From NCBI RefSeq assembly GCF_030317145.1, contig NZ_JASZYE010000001.1:1922001-1986000 (forward strand): a DNA stretch of 64,000 bases, written 5' to 3'. Position 1 is the stretch's first letter; every line of letters begins with the position of its first letter. Under the pieces are notes generated by a model. The model did no database searches. It was given only the letters and a program-made list of their open reading frames with translations, and was not told the origin of the DNA. Below, one piece after another: positions 36,201 to 43,233 of this stretch. The translations under genes were made by a program, and so were the position numbers. Source of the DNA: Variovorax flavidus. GTDB taxonomy: Bacteria > Pseudomonadota > Gammaproteobacteria > Burkholderiales > Burkholderiaceae_C.

Positions 36201-38270
36201 CGCGACGCGCTCCATGAGCTGCTGGAAGCACAGTCCTATCGCCTCGCCTACTGGCGCACGGCCGCCGACGAGATCAACTACCGCCGCTTCTTCGACGTCA
36301 ACGAACTCGCCGCGCTGCGGACCGAGCGCAAGGACGTGTTCGAGGCCACGCATGCCCTGGCGCTGGAGCTGGCTGCGCGCGGCTCGGTCGACGGCCTGCG
36401 CATCGATCATCCCGATGGCCTGCTCGACCCTGCGCAGTACTTCGACCGCTTGCAGGATGGCTTCTGCGCGCGGCGGGGCACGCTGCCGCGATCGGTCGAT
36501 GCTCAGGGGCGTCCCGAACGCCCGCTGTACGTCGTGGCCGAGAAGATCGCCGCACCGCATGAGGACGTGCCGGTCTCGTGGGCCGTGCACGGGACCACCG
36601 GCTATCGCTTCGCCAACGTGGCCAACGCCGTGCTCGTCGAACATCGCTCGGGACGCCGCCTGGAAAGGATCTGGCGCGGCTTCACCGGCATGACTGAGCC
36701 TTTCGATGAAGTCGTCTACGGCGCGAAGCGCGACGTCGCGCGCGGAACGCTGGCGTCGGACCTCGAAGTGCTCGCCATCGCATTGCTGGGCATCGCCAAG
36801 AGCAACCGCCGCACCCGCGACTACACGCTCAACGCGCTGCGCGAGGTGATCGCGACCGTCGCGGCCTGCTTCACGGTCTATCGCACCTACAACGCCGAGC
36901 AGGCGAGCCCGCAGGACGTCCGCTACATCGACCAGGCGATCGACGCGGCGCGCGAGCGGCTGAAGCTGCCCGATGCGTCCGTCTTCGACTTCGTGCGCGC
37001 GTCGCTTCTCGGCCAGCCTCCTGGCGACGCCAGTGCGGAGACGGCCCGCGACGCCGTGGCCTTTGCGCGGCGCTTCCAGCAATTCAGCGCGCCGGTCGCG
37101 GCCAAGGGCGTGGAGGACACGGCCTTCTACCGCTATTTCCCGCTGAGTTCGCTCAACGAGGTGGGCGGCGAGCCGGACCGCATCGGCATGACCCGCGCCG
37201 AGTTCCACGAAGCGTCGGGCGACCGGCAGCGCCGCTGGCCGCACACGATGCTGGCGACCTCCACGCACGACAACAAGCGCTCGGAAGACGTGCGGCTGCG
37301 CATCGACGTGCTGTCGGAATGCCCCGGACTCTGGCGGCTGGCGCTGCGACGCTGGCGTGCGCTGAACGCCCCGCTGCGCGGCGCGGTGACGGCGGCGCAC
37401 GAATACCTGCTCTACCAGACCGTGCTGGGCACGATGGCCGCTGCCGCTGAAGACCCGGCGGCACACGAAGCCTACGTGACACGCATCGTCCACTACATGC
37501 TGAAGGCCGCACGCGAGGGCAAGGTGGGGACGAGCTGGATTCGACCGGACGCTGCCTACGAGGAAGCACTGGAACGGTTCGCGCGCGCCGTGCTCGCAAC
37601 GGGCGGCACGGCATTGCAGGAACTGCGCCGTGCGGCAGCTCGCCTGGACCACTACGGGGCGCTCAACGGCATCAGCCTGACGCTGCTCAAGTACTGCTCG
37701 CCGGGCGTGCCCGACATCTACCAGGGCTGCGAACTGATCGACCGCAGCCTCGTCGACCCCGACAACCGCCGCGCGGTCGACTACGACGTCCGGCTGCGAG
37801 CCCTCCAGGCATTGCAGGTCCTGGCGGCTGCGCCGGATCTGGAGCGGAGCGTGGCCGGACTTGCCGCCGCGGCGCCGGACGGTCGTGCCAAGCTCTGGAT
37901 CATCTGCCGCATGCTGGCGCTGCGCAGGCTGCACCCTGATCTGTTCCGCGAGGGCACTTACGAGCCACTCGAAGTGCGGGGCCCGCGCGAGCGCCATCTG
38001 TTGGCTTTCATGCGCCGCCATCACGGCCGCGTGCTCGTGGTTCTCGTGGTGCGCCTGTTCGCGAGGCTCGACCGGGACGAGGCGAGGCGGCCGCCTCCCT
38101 CCGTCGCCTGGGCCGGCACCGAGGTGCTGCTGCCTGCCGGCGAAAGCGAATGGCAATTCGAGGATTGCATCACCGGCGCGTCGCACGTCGCCACGGCCCA
38201 TCGGCTGGCCGTAGGGCCCCTGCTGCGCGCGTTTCCGGGTGCCGCGCTGGTGTCGCGCGACGCGCACTGA
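33204..38270 (+). CDS. treY: 4-alpha-glucanotransferase fused to malto-oligosyltrehalose synthase (MalQ-TreY)
   Basis: A 1688-residue fusion. Residues about 1-735 are MalQ (GH77), which shuffles alpha-1,4-glucan chains: Asp490 (GAIRIDHVMM), Glu538 (VIGEDLGTVP) and Asp590 (VSTHDLATL). From about 744 (PRATYRLQFHSAFGFDDA) the sequence is TreY, which turns the reducing end of a maltodextrin into a trehalose unit: GSMHGYDVVSHDEVNPELGG, Asp1068 (LRIDHPDGLL), Glu1113 (VVAEKI) and Asp1356 (STHDNKRSED). A short linker joins the two and no frameshift or stop interrupts them. I chose the ATG at 33204. It is the last operon gene. Confidence 0.95.
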   Translation: MHEQGAASDSEADALRRLCARYGISTEYVDAFGARHTLTPGAQAALLFDAGFVARGTDFAAAEAAAEREAWRHPLPPVQVVPSGSASFSVDVRLPAELAHFKWRLVDESGAFHEGIVETARLHVAQRTRIDGAEHALYHLPLALPLPDGYHRMSIVTLPGETLVVCAPAQCHQPAALEGDARVWGFTLQLHGLRSARNWGIGDFTDLADFVEHAARQGADVVGLNPLHALFPHNPAHASPYSPSSRAQLNVLYIDVEAVKDFHDCVPAQERVRSPEFQSRLDSLRSATLLDHAGVAAAKHEVLDLLYRRFRARDEADPEVRAFALFRERGDEALGQHALFEALQAHFHEADPGVWGWPTWPEDFRDPASGAVRHFAHEHAERIGYFEYLQWQAARQLEAAGSRSAALGMGLGLYLDLAVSVDRAGSDAWRHRTSFALDARVGAPPDAFNLEGQDWGLPPLRPDRLRQSQYAVFIESLRANMRGAGAIRIDHVMMLMRLFWIPADGTPRDGAYVHYPVDELFAILALESQRHRCLVIGEDLGTVPETMRETLRRCGVLSYRLLYFERDGDGGFRPPADYPREAVAAVSTHDLATLAGWWSARDLQTRLDLGLLADSATFEQQVRERHDERRRLADAMVRQDPHLKLDPAQASLDAAAMAAVHGYLAAAPSKVMMVQLEDALGEIEQPNLPGTTIQHPNWRRKYTQPVEALWRNDTMRQVCAALARVRPRAAGQAQAGSGELSRVPRATYRLQFHSAFGFDDAARIVPYLAMLGISHVYCSPIHRARPGSMHGYDVVSHDEVNPELGGMPAFERFTRALKQHGMSQLIDLVPNHMGVLGTDNRWWMDVLENGMASRHSAHFDIQWRSPTPGLSGKVLLPVLGDHYGNVLERGELQVRWEADAGEFAVCYFDHHFPLSIETYPRLLDRAAASLGDDEARRLAAIAGESQGLPAALEGDDDAWAASASERQRFKSQLAALATERPPVAHALAEAAKALSASAQRDALHELLEAQSYRLAYWRTAADEINYRRFFDVNELAALRTERKDVFEATHALALELAARGSVDGLRIDHPDGLLDPAQYFDRLQDGFCARRGTLPRSVDAQGRPERPLYVVAEKIAAPHEDVPVSWAVHGTTGYRFANVANAVLVEHRSGRRLERIWRGFTGMTEPFDEVVYGAKRDVARGTLASDLEVLAIALLGIAKSNRRTRDYTLNALREVIATVAACFTVYRTYNAEQASPQDVRYIDQAIDAARERLKLPDASVFDFVRASLLGQPPGDASAETARDAVAFARRFQQFSAPVAAKGVEDTAFYRYFPLSSLNEVGGEPDRIGMTRAEFHEASGDRQRRWPHTMLATSTHDNKRSEDVRLRIDVLSECPGLWRLALRRWRALNAPLRGAVTAAHEYLLYQTVLGTMAAAAEDPAAHEAYVTRIVHYMLKAAREGKVGTSWIRPDAAYEEALERFARAVLATGGTALQELRRAAARLDHYGALNGISLTLLKYCSPGVPDIYQGCELIDRSLVDPDNRRAVDYDVRLRALQALQVLAAAPDLERSVAGLAAAAPDGRAKLWIICRMLALRRLHPDLFREGTYEPLEVRGPRERHLLAFMRRHHGRVLVVLVVRLFARLDRDEARRPPPSVAWAGTEVLLPAGESEWQFEDCITGASHVATAHRLAVGPLLRAFPGAALVSRDAH

Positions 38271-38313
38271 GCCCGGCATCGTCCTGTAGGACGCCGCCGA
38301 CGCGCGGCATCGA

Positions 38314-38335
38314 ATTCCGCTGCCGGAATATTCCG
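38314..38335. promoter_or_regulatory. Triple ATTCCG inverted-repeat cluster after treY
   Basis: The segment reads ATTCCG-CTGC-CGGAAT-ATTCCG; the last two arms form a perfect 12-base palindrome. It lies 44 bases after the MalQ-TreY stop and 48 bases before the next start codon. No U run follows, so an operator for the downstream small gene or a 3' hairpin is as likely as a terminator. Confidence 0.35.
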
Positions 38336-38383
38336 CCGGGAGGCGTATCGAGTCGGGTGCGACACACGACGGAGACAAGAGAA

Positions 38384-38650
38384 ATGGCAGAAGCAATTTA
38401 TTGTTTCGATACGGCGACCGTGCGCTTTGCGATCTACCCGGAAGGCGGCGCGAGAGTCGTCGCGGAGATCGGCGAAGACCCGCTGCGCGACCTGTTCGGA
38501 GCAACCGGGGGCGGCGACAGCCTGACCGCCGCCTACGTCCGGAACGCGGCCCTGATCGATGAGCGGGCCCTCGAACTCCACCGCAGCGGCAAGCGGCCGG
38601 TGCGGTTGGAAACACATGATTTCGAGTTGACGATCCAGGACACAGATTGA
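38384..38650 (+). CDS. Small hypothetical protein
   Basis: Function not recognised. The 88-residue acidic product (MAEAIYCFDTATVRFAIYPE at the start) has no signal peptide or membrane segment. A GGAG-containing ribosome site precedes the ATG at good spacing, and the codon use matches its neighbours, so it is likely a real gene. It starts 113 bases downstream of the glucan operon with an inverted-repeat cluster in between. It could belong to the operon or have its own promoter. Confidence 0.65.
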   Translation: MAEAIYCFDTATVRFAIYPEGGARVVAEIGEDPLRDLFGATGGGDSLTAAYVRNAALIDERALELHRSGKRPVRLETHDFELTIQDTD

Positions 38651-38740
38651 GCTGCCTCTAGCGTCCCGGCGCATCCGGGAATAGGTCTCGCCTGCTGGCG
38701 ATCGTTCGTCCTACGCCACCCGGACCCCGATGGCGTTCTG

Positions 38741-39190
38741 ATGCGCGCCATCATGGGTGCCGCACCACGCCAGATCCTTCGCCTTCTGCAAGCTGTGGCG
38801 TTTGCGCGCATCCAGTGCGAGTGCATGCGCCTGACGAGGGCGGTCGGGAGGGCGGTGGGTCCCGAGCGATTCGAATACCACCGCCGCATGGACGTCTACG
38901 CGCGGGAACTGGAATTCCTCCAGCACGCCCTCGCCCCCGATGAACGCTCGGCGGTGCGGGTGGAGCGCGCGCTGTTCCTTCGGCTCCTCCTGTCCAGCGC
39001 ACCTTGGCGCCTGGCGTCTTGGAGCGACACGGAGACGCTGGACGAAATGCCGGCATCCCATCTTTTCGAATGGGTGGCACACGACGACGAGCGCATGGAA
39101 CTCGCCGAGATCGAGAGCGCCATGACGCCGCAAGAGACCATGCAATACGCCTACGCGCGCATCCACCTGGCTTCGCAAGGTTCGATTTGA
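38741..39190 (+). CDS. Hypothetical protein, start uncertain
   Basis: Function not recognised. The frame has 149 codons; the C-terminal two thirds (from about DVYARELEFLQHALAPDERS) are helical and charged and look coding, with ERALFLRLLLSSAPWRLASW and an acidic tail. No clear ribosome site is present at 38741, and starts at 38825 or 38888 are possible. An overlapping minus-strand frame exists, but its protein is Arg-rich and low in pattern, so I favour this strand. It precedes the DUF3182-like gene by 26 bases. Confidence 0.45.
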   Translation: MRAIMGAAPRQILRLLQAVAFARIQCECMRLTRAVGRAVGPERFEYHRRMDVYARELEFLQHALAPDERSAVRVERALFLRLLLSSAPWRLASWSDTETLDEMPASHLFEWVAHDDERMELAEIESAMTPQETMQYAYARIHLASQGSI

Positions 39191-39216
39191 CAGCCTTCTC
39201 TTCACGAGGTCCCGAA

Positions 39217-40374
39217 ATGAAAAGCCTGCAGAACGAGAGCCCCCGGTTCGAGCCGCACGATGCGCCAACGGCCGCGGGCGTCGGCTTCGTCATGGAATGG
39301 GTCATCGACCCGGCCAACTACTGCAGCGAGCACGAGCTCATCACGCGCCGCACCCTGGCCGAGCGCATCGCCGGCCTGCAGGGCATGCAGTACTTCGGTC
39401 CGGTGAGCCGGCGCCCGCCGCCCGCGGGGCCGCGGTACTTCATACCGAGCGACACGGTGGAGACCCATCGCGCACAGGCGATCGGCATCCGCAGCGAAAG
39501 CGATTTCTTCGGCGGGGCCGTGCCCTTTTCATACGTGGCGACCAAGGCCATCACCCACCCGCTGCACGATGGCGACGCGGCGTGCCCGCGAGACTGGGTG
39601 CAATCCTTCTCCCCGCGCATCGGCGACTGCGTGCTGCCCGGCTACTCGGCCTTCAGCGAGGAGGACGCGCGCCGTGCCGGCCGAACGCTTCTGCGCTCCG
39701 GCGACGTCCGCGTGAAGCCGGTGCGGGCCACCGGCGGCAATGGCCAGACCGTCGTACGCGATGCGGCATCGCTCGACCGCACGCTGGCCAGCGTGCCCCA
39801 CCTGGACACCGACGGCGTGGTTCTCGAGCGCAATCTCCGGGAACCGCGCACGCTCAGCATCGGGCAGGTGAAGGTCGGCGCGTTGACGGTGAGCTACTAC
39901 GGCTTGCAGCGGCTGACGCGCAATCATCGGGGCGACCAGGTCTACGGAGGGTCCGACCTCACGGTCGTGCGCGGCGGCTTCGATGCGCTCAATGCCATGC
40001 CGCTGAAACCGTCGCTGCGCCTTGCCATCGAACAGGCGTCGGTCTATCACGCCGCAGTGGTCGAAAGCTATCCGGGCTTCATGGCATCGCGCATCAACTA
40101 CGACGTGGCCCAGGGCCCCGATGACGCCGGGGTCTGGTGCTCCGGCGTGCTGGAGCAATCGTGGCGCGTGGGCGGCGCGACCGGCGCTGAAGTGGCGGCG
40201 CTGGAAGTCTTCAAGAGCCAACCCGAGCGCTCGCTCGTGCGCGCGTCCTGCTTCGAGGTCTTCGGCGAGACCGAGCTCCCGCCCGGCGCCTGCGTCAACT
40301 ACAGTGGCCACGACCCGGACGTGGGCCGGCTGACCAAGTACAGCTTCGTCGAAGCGCATGCCGACGCGACATAA
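39217..40374 (+). CDS. DUF3182-like protein, possible ATP-grasp fold
   Basis: A 385-residue soluble protein that I place in the DUF3182 family by overall pattern. The segment VRVKPVRATGGNGQTVVRDA, followed by DTDGVVLERNL and a late VWCSGVLEQSWRVGGATGAE, resembles the ATP-binding lysine, glycine-rich loop and metal-ligand region of ATP-grasp enzymes, but the substrate is unknown. The ATG at 39217 follows a weak ribosome site. Its last 17 bases overlap the hydrolase gene, so the two proteins probably act in one process. Confidence 0.65.
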   Translation: MKSLQNESPRFEPHDAPTAAGVGFVMEWVIDPANYCSEHELITRRTLAERIAGLQGMQYFGPVSRRPPPAGPRYFIPSDTVETHRAQAIGIRSESDFFGGAVPFSYVATKAITHPLHDGDAACPRDWVQSFSPRIGDCVLPGYSAFSEEDARRAGRTLLRSGDVRVKPVRATGGNGQTVVRDAASLDRTLASVPHLDTDGVVLERNLREPRTLSIGQVKVGALTVSYYGLQRLTRNHRGDQVYGGSDLTVVRGGFDALNAMPLKPSLRLAIEQASVYHAAVVESYPGFMASRINYDVAQGPDDAGVWCSGVLEQSWRVGGATGAEVAALEVFKSQPERSLVRASCFEVFGETELPPGACVNYSGHDPDVGRLTKYSFVEAHADAT

Positions 40375-41134
40375 GCAGGTCGACATTGCCGTCGACGGCC
40401 AGCACATCGACGGCACGCTGGTCGCGGCTTCCAACGCCGTGCCCGGCGTGCTGCTCGTGCACGGCTGGGACGGCAGCCAGGAGCAATACAAGGCGCGAGC
40501 CCACGAGATCGCTGCGCTCGGTTGCGTCTGCCTCACTTTCGACCTGCGCGGTCATGCCAGGCACGCCGCACAGCGGCAGTCGGTGAGCCGGGAGGAAAAC
40601 CTGCGTGACGTCCTCGCGGCCTACGACGTGCTGGTTCACCATCCGACGGTGGACCCGGAATCGATCGCGATCGTCGGAAGCAGCTACGGCGGCTACCTGG
40701 CCGCCATCGCCACCACGCAGCGGCCCGTTCGCTGGCTGGCGCTGCGCGTGCCCGCGCTCTACCGCGATGCCGAATGGGACGTGCCCAAGGGCGAGTTGAG
40801 CCGAAGCGACCTGGCGGAATACCGCAAGTCGATCGTCGCGCCGCCGGACAACCGCGCACTCGCCGCTTGTGCGCTGTTTCGCGGCGATGCGTTGATCGTC
40901 GAGTCCGAGCACGACAAGACCGTGCCGCATCCGGTGATCGAGAGCTACCTCGCCGCCTTCAAGCACGTCAAGTCGGTGACCTATCGCTGCATCGCGGGAG
41001 CGGACCACGCGCTTTCCGACGAACGGAGCCGGCAGGCCTACGGGATGCTGCTGGTGTCGTGGATGACGGAGATGACCCTCGGTGCCCGCGCCGCCACCGG
41101 CTTGTTGCGGCCTGCGCCGAACAGCCCCGCGTAG
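40358..41134 (+). CDS. Alpha/beta-hydrolase family protein
   Basis: A 258-residue hydrolase without signal peptide. The fold markers are LLVHGWDGSQEQYKARA near the oxyanion hole, the nucleophile elbow GSSYGG (Ser nucleophile), an acid in VESEHDKTVPHP and the final histidine in IAGADHALSDE. It looks like a cytosolic esterase or acyl-peptidase of the dienelactone hydrolase type; the substrate is unknown. It overlaps the DUF3182-like gene by 17 bases. Confidence 0.83.
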   Translation: MPTRHKQVDIAVDGQHIDGTLVAASNAVPGVLLVHGWDGSQEQYKARAHEIAALGCVCLTFDLRGHARHAAQRQSVSREENLRDVLAAYDVLVHHPTVDPESIAIVGSSYGGYLAAIATTQRPVRWLALRVPALYRDAEWDVPKGELSRSDLAEYRKSIVAPPDNRALAACALFRGDALIVESEHDKTVPHPVIESYLAAFKHVKSVTYRCIAGADHALSDERSRQAYGMLLVSWMTEMTLGARAATGLLRPAPNSPA

Positions 41135-41290
41135 CGGCAGATTCGCAACGGGCCGGAGGGCACCTACAAGTCAGCGGCATCGATCCTGATCACGGCTCCG
41201 TCGCCACGGCGCGATACATGGGGTCTGGGCCGCCCGATGCAAAAGCGTTGCGAGGGCGGCAACTCTCCACCTCTTTTCAAGGAGCACTCC

Positions 41291-41638
41291 ATGCCCACCG
41301 AATCCAGCAACGTCATCTCTTCCGAACGCGTCGAAGGCACGGCTGTCTACAACAAGGCCGGCGAGAAACTCGGGTCGATCGACGACATCATGATCGACAA
41401 GTTGTCAGGCCAGGTCCGCTACGCCGTCCTCGAATTCGGCGGCTTCCTCGGCATCGGCACGGACCGCTATCCGCTGCCGTGGAACATGCTGAAGTACGAC
41501 ACCTCGATGGACGGCTATGTCGTCCCGCTGGACAAGAACGTGCTCGAAGGCGCGCCGCGCTACACGCAGGAGCAGGTGCCGGACTACACCACCGACTACA
41601 ACCGCCGCGTCAACGACTACTACGGCGTCACCTGGTAA
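41291..41638 (+). CDS. PRC-barrel domain protein
   Basis: A 115-residue protein with one PRC-barrel at about 10-85: ERVEGTAVYNKAGEKLGSID, VRYAVLEFGGFLGIG and RYPLPWNMLKYDTSMDGYVV. The C-terminal tail is Tyr/Asp-rich (DYTTDYNRRVNDYYG). Single PRC-barrel proteins of this type are common near stress genes in betaproteobacteria, with unknown roles. AAGGAG stands at ideal distance from the ATG at 41291. The 156-base gap upstream probably carries its own promoter, though I see no consensus match. Confidence 0.85.
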   Translation: MPTESSNVISSERVEGTAVYNKAGEKLGSIDDIMIDKLSGQVRYAVLEFGGFLGIGTDRYPLPWNMLKYDTSMDGYVVPLDKNVLEGAPRYTQEQVPDYTTDYNRRVNDYYGVTW

Positions 41639-41646
41639 GCGCCGGG

Positions 41647-41672
41647 GCCGGCCGGCAGATCGATCGGCCGGC
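41647..41672. terminator. Stem-loop between convergent genes
   Basis: Perfect 8-base arms GCCGGCCG and CGGCCGGC around ten bases, in the 57-base gap between the convergent PRC-barrel and DUF899 genes. It could stop transcription from both sides. Neither side has a clear U run. Confidence 0.4.
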
Positions 41673-41695
41673 TGCGCACGCGGCGCCACCGCCCC

Positions 41696-42487
41696 TCAGG
41701 CGTGCGAACTGCAGCACGCGCCGACGGACTTGGGCGTCGACTTCGCGTGGGGCTCCGGCTCGTAGCGGTCGTGGTGGCGCACCCAGTCCATGGCGTAGAG
41801 CGGGTTGTCCTCGCCGCGGCCCTGGGGCGTGAGATCAAGCAGGCTGTAGGTGCCCATCATCACTTCCACCCCGCGACCGTAGGTCGAGTAGGTGCGGAAG
41901 ACCTGGCCCGCATCGCTCCGGTAGAACACGCTGATGCCCGGTGCCTCCTCGCGCGGGAAAGGCTGCATGTCGAAGTTGTAGTAGACCTCGTCCCTGGCCA
42001 GCTCGTCGGGCGTGAAGCTCACGCCGAAGTCGTGGTTGAAGTCGGTGCCGTACGAGGACACCCACCTGAACTGCCAGCCCATGCGCCGGCGAAAGACTTC
42101 GATCTCGGCCAGCGGCGCGCGCGAGACGGCCATCAGGGTGACGTCGCGATGCGCGAGGTGCACCTTCATGCCGTCGACGTGATCGGCCATGTACGAGCAG
42201 CTCTTGCAACCCTCCTCCCACCCCGGCCCGAGCATGAAGTGCTGCACCAGCAACTGGCGACGGCCCTCGAACAGGTCGGCGAGCGTGCGCCAGCCCTCGG
42301 GCGTATCGAACACATAGTCCTTCTCGATGTGCACCCACGGCAGCGCACGGCGCTCGCGGGCGATCTGGTCGTGCAGGCGCGTCAGTTCCTTCTCGCGCGC
42401 CAGCAGCGCCTTGCGCTCGGCGACCCATCGGTCCATGGACACGACGGGGTGGTCCACGGTGCGGGCTTCAACAGCGACGGTGTTCAT
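41696..42487 (-). CDS. DUF899 (thioredoxin-like) family protein
   Basis: A 263-residue soluble protein of the DUF899 family, which has a thioredoxin-like fold without the classic CXXC in most members. Typical stretches: RRALPWVHIEKDYVFDTPEG, HFMLGPGWEEGCKSCSYMAD and FHDFGVSFTP-like NHDFGVSFTPDELARDEVYY, ending with GRGEDNPLYAMDWVRHHDRY. The pair GCKSCSY is conserved in the family. AAGGAG precedes the ATG at 42487. It lies 23 bases after the beta-propeller gene and is likely its operon partner. Confidence 0.85.
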   Translation of the reverse strand: MNTVAVEARTVDHPVVSMDRWVAERKALLAREKELTRLHDQIARERRALPWVHIEKDYVFDTPEGWRTLADLFEGRRQLLVQHFMLGPGWEEGCKSCSYMADHVDGMKVHLAHRDVTLMAVSRAPLAEIEVFRRRMGWQFRWVSSYGTDFNHDFGVSFTPDELARDEVYYNFDMQPFPREEAPGISVFYRSDAGQVFRTYSTYGRGVEVMMGTYSLLDLTPQGRGEDNPLYAMDWVRHHDRYEPEPHAKSTPKSVGACCSSHA

Positions 42488-42510
42488 GGACTGCTCCTTG
42501 CGGCCTGCGC

Positions 42511-43182
42511 TCACGATCCGGCCTTGGGACGCCGCACGGCGCGCACCCTGCCGCTGTCTCCGCCGCCGCAATAGAACAGGTCGGCCCCGTCGGATTCGAG
42601 CCCGCTGACGCCGATGCCGCCCGGCATCTCCAGTCGCTCGAGCACGGCGCCGCTCTCGGGGTTGACGCGGCGGATCTCGCTCTCGTCCCCTTCCCAGGTC
42701 GCGTGCCACAGCTCGCCGTCGACCCAGGTCACGCCGGTGACGAAGCGGTTGGACTCGATGGTCCGCCTGATCGCGCCGGTGTCGGGGTCGATCTGGTGGA
42801 TCTTGCGATCGCGGTACTCCCCCACCCAGAGGCTGCCCTCGGCCCAGGTGAGCCCCGAGTCGGAGCCGTGGCCGGGCGCCGGGATCGACGCCAGCACCTT
42901 GCCGGTGGCCGGATCGATCTTGTCGATGCGCGCCTCGGCGATCTGGTAGAGGTGCGTACCGTCGAAAGCGGTGCCGGCGTCACACGCGAGGTCGAGCGAG
43001 CGCGTGGGCTTGCCGCTTGCGGGGTCGAAGGCGACCAGCCGCGCCCCCGTGGCGGCCCAGACGCTTTGCCCGTCATGGGTCACGCCGTGGATGCGGTCGG
43101 CGCCGTCGAACGGCCCGTATTCGCGGACGATCTCGGCCGCACGTGGCTTCGCCTGGGGTCTGTCTAGAGTCTTGCTGGTCAT
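42511..43182 (-). CDS. Beta-propeller (glutaminyl-cyclase-like / NHL-type) protein
   Basis: A 223-residue soluble protein built from about five repeats with the pattern DGxxxW...I..IDPxTGxx (for example GQSVWAATGARLVAFDPASG, ARIDKIDPATGKVLASI, KIHQIDPDTGAIRRTI). This is a small beta-propeller as in glutamine cyclotransferase-like proteins; no signal peptide is visible. Its role is unknown. AGGAG precedes the ATG. It lies 51 bases after the regulator-like gene. Confidence 0.72.
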   Translation of the reverse strand: MTSKTLDRPQAKPRAAEIVREYGPFDGADRIHGVTHDGQSVWAATGARLVAFDPASGKPTRSLDLACDAGTAFDGTHLYQIAEARIDKIDPATGKVLASIPAPGHGSDSGLTWAEGSLWVGEYRDRKIHQIDPDTGAIRRTIESNRFVTGVTWVDGELWHATWEGDESEIRRVNPESGAVLERLEMPGGIGVSGLESDGADLFYCGGGDSGRVRAVRRPKAGS

Positions 43183-43233
43183 CGTTGGCTCCTGTAGCGC
43201 GCCTCGAGCCCGGAATAGGCCCGCGAGACGACT

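Noticed and set aside
34038..38615. Open frame of 1525 codons on the minus strand
   Set aside because: It is antisense to MalQ-TreY, has Arg/His-rich sequence without domain motifs, and results from high GC at the third codon position of the real gene.
38711..39268. Minus-strand frame of 185 codons opposite the hypothetical gene at 38741-39190
   Set aside because: Arg/Pro-rich with no ribosome site; the plus-strand frame has better amino-acid composition, though this region remains uncertain.
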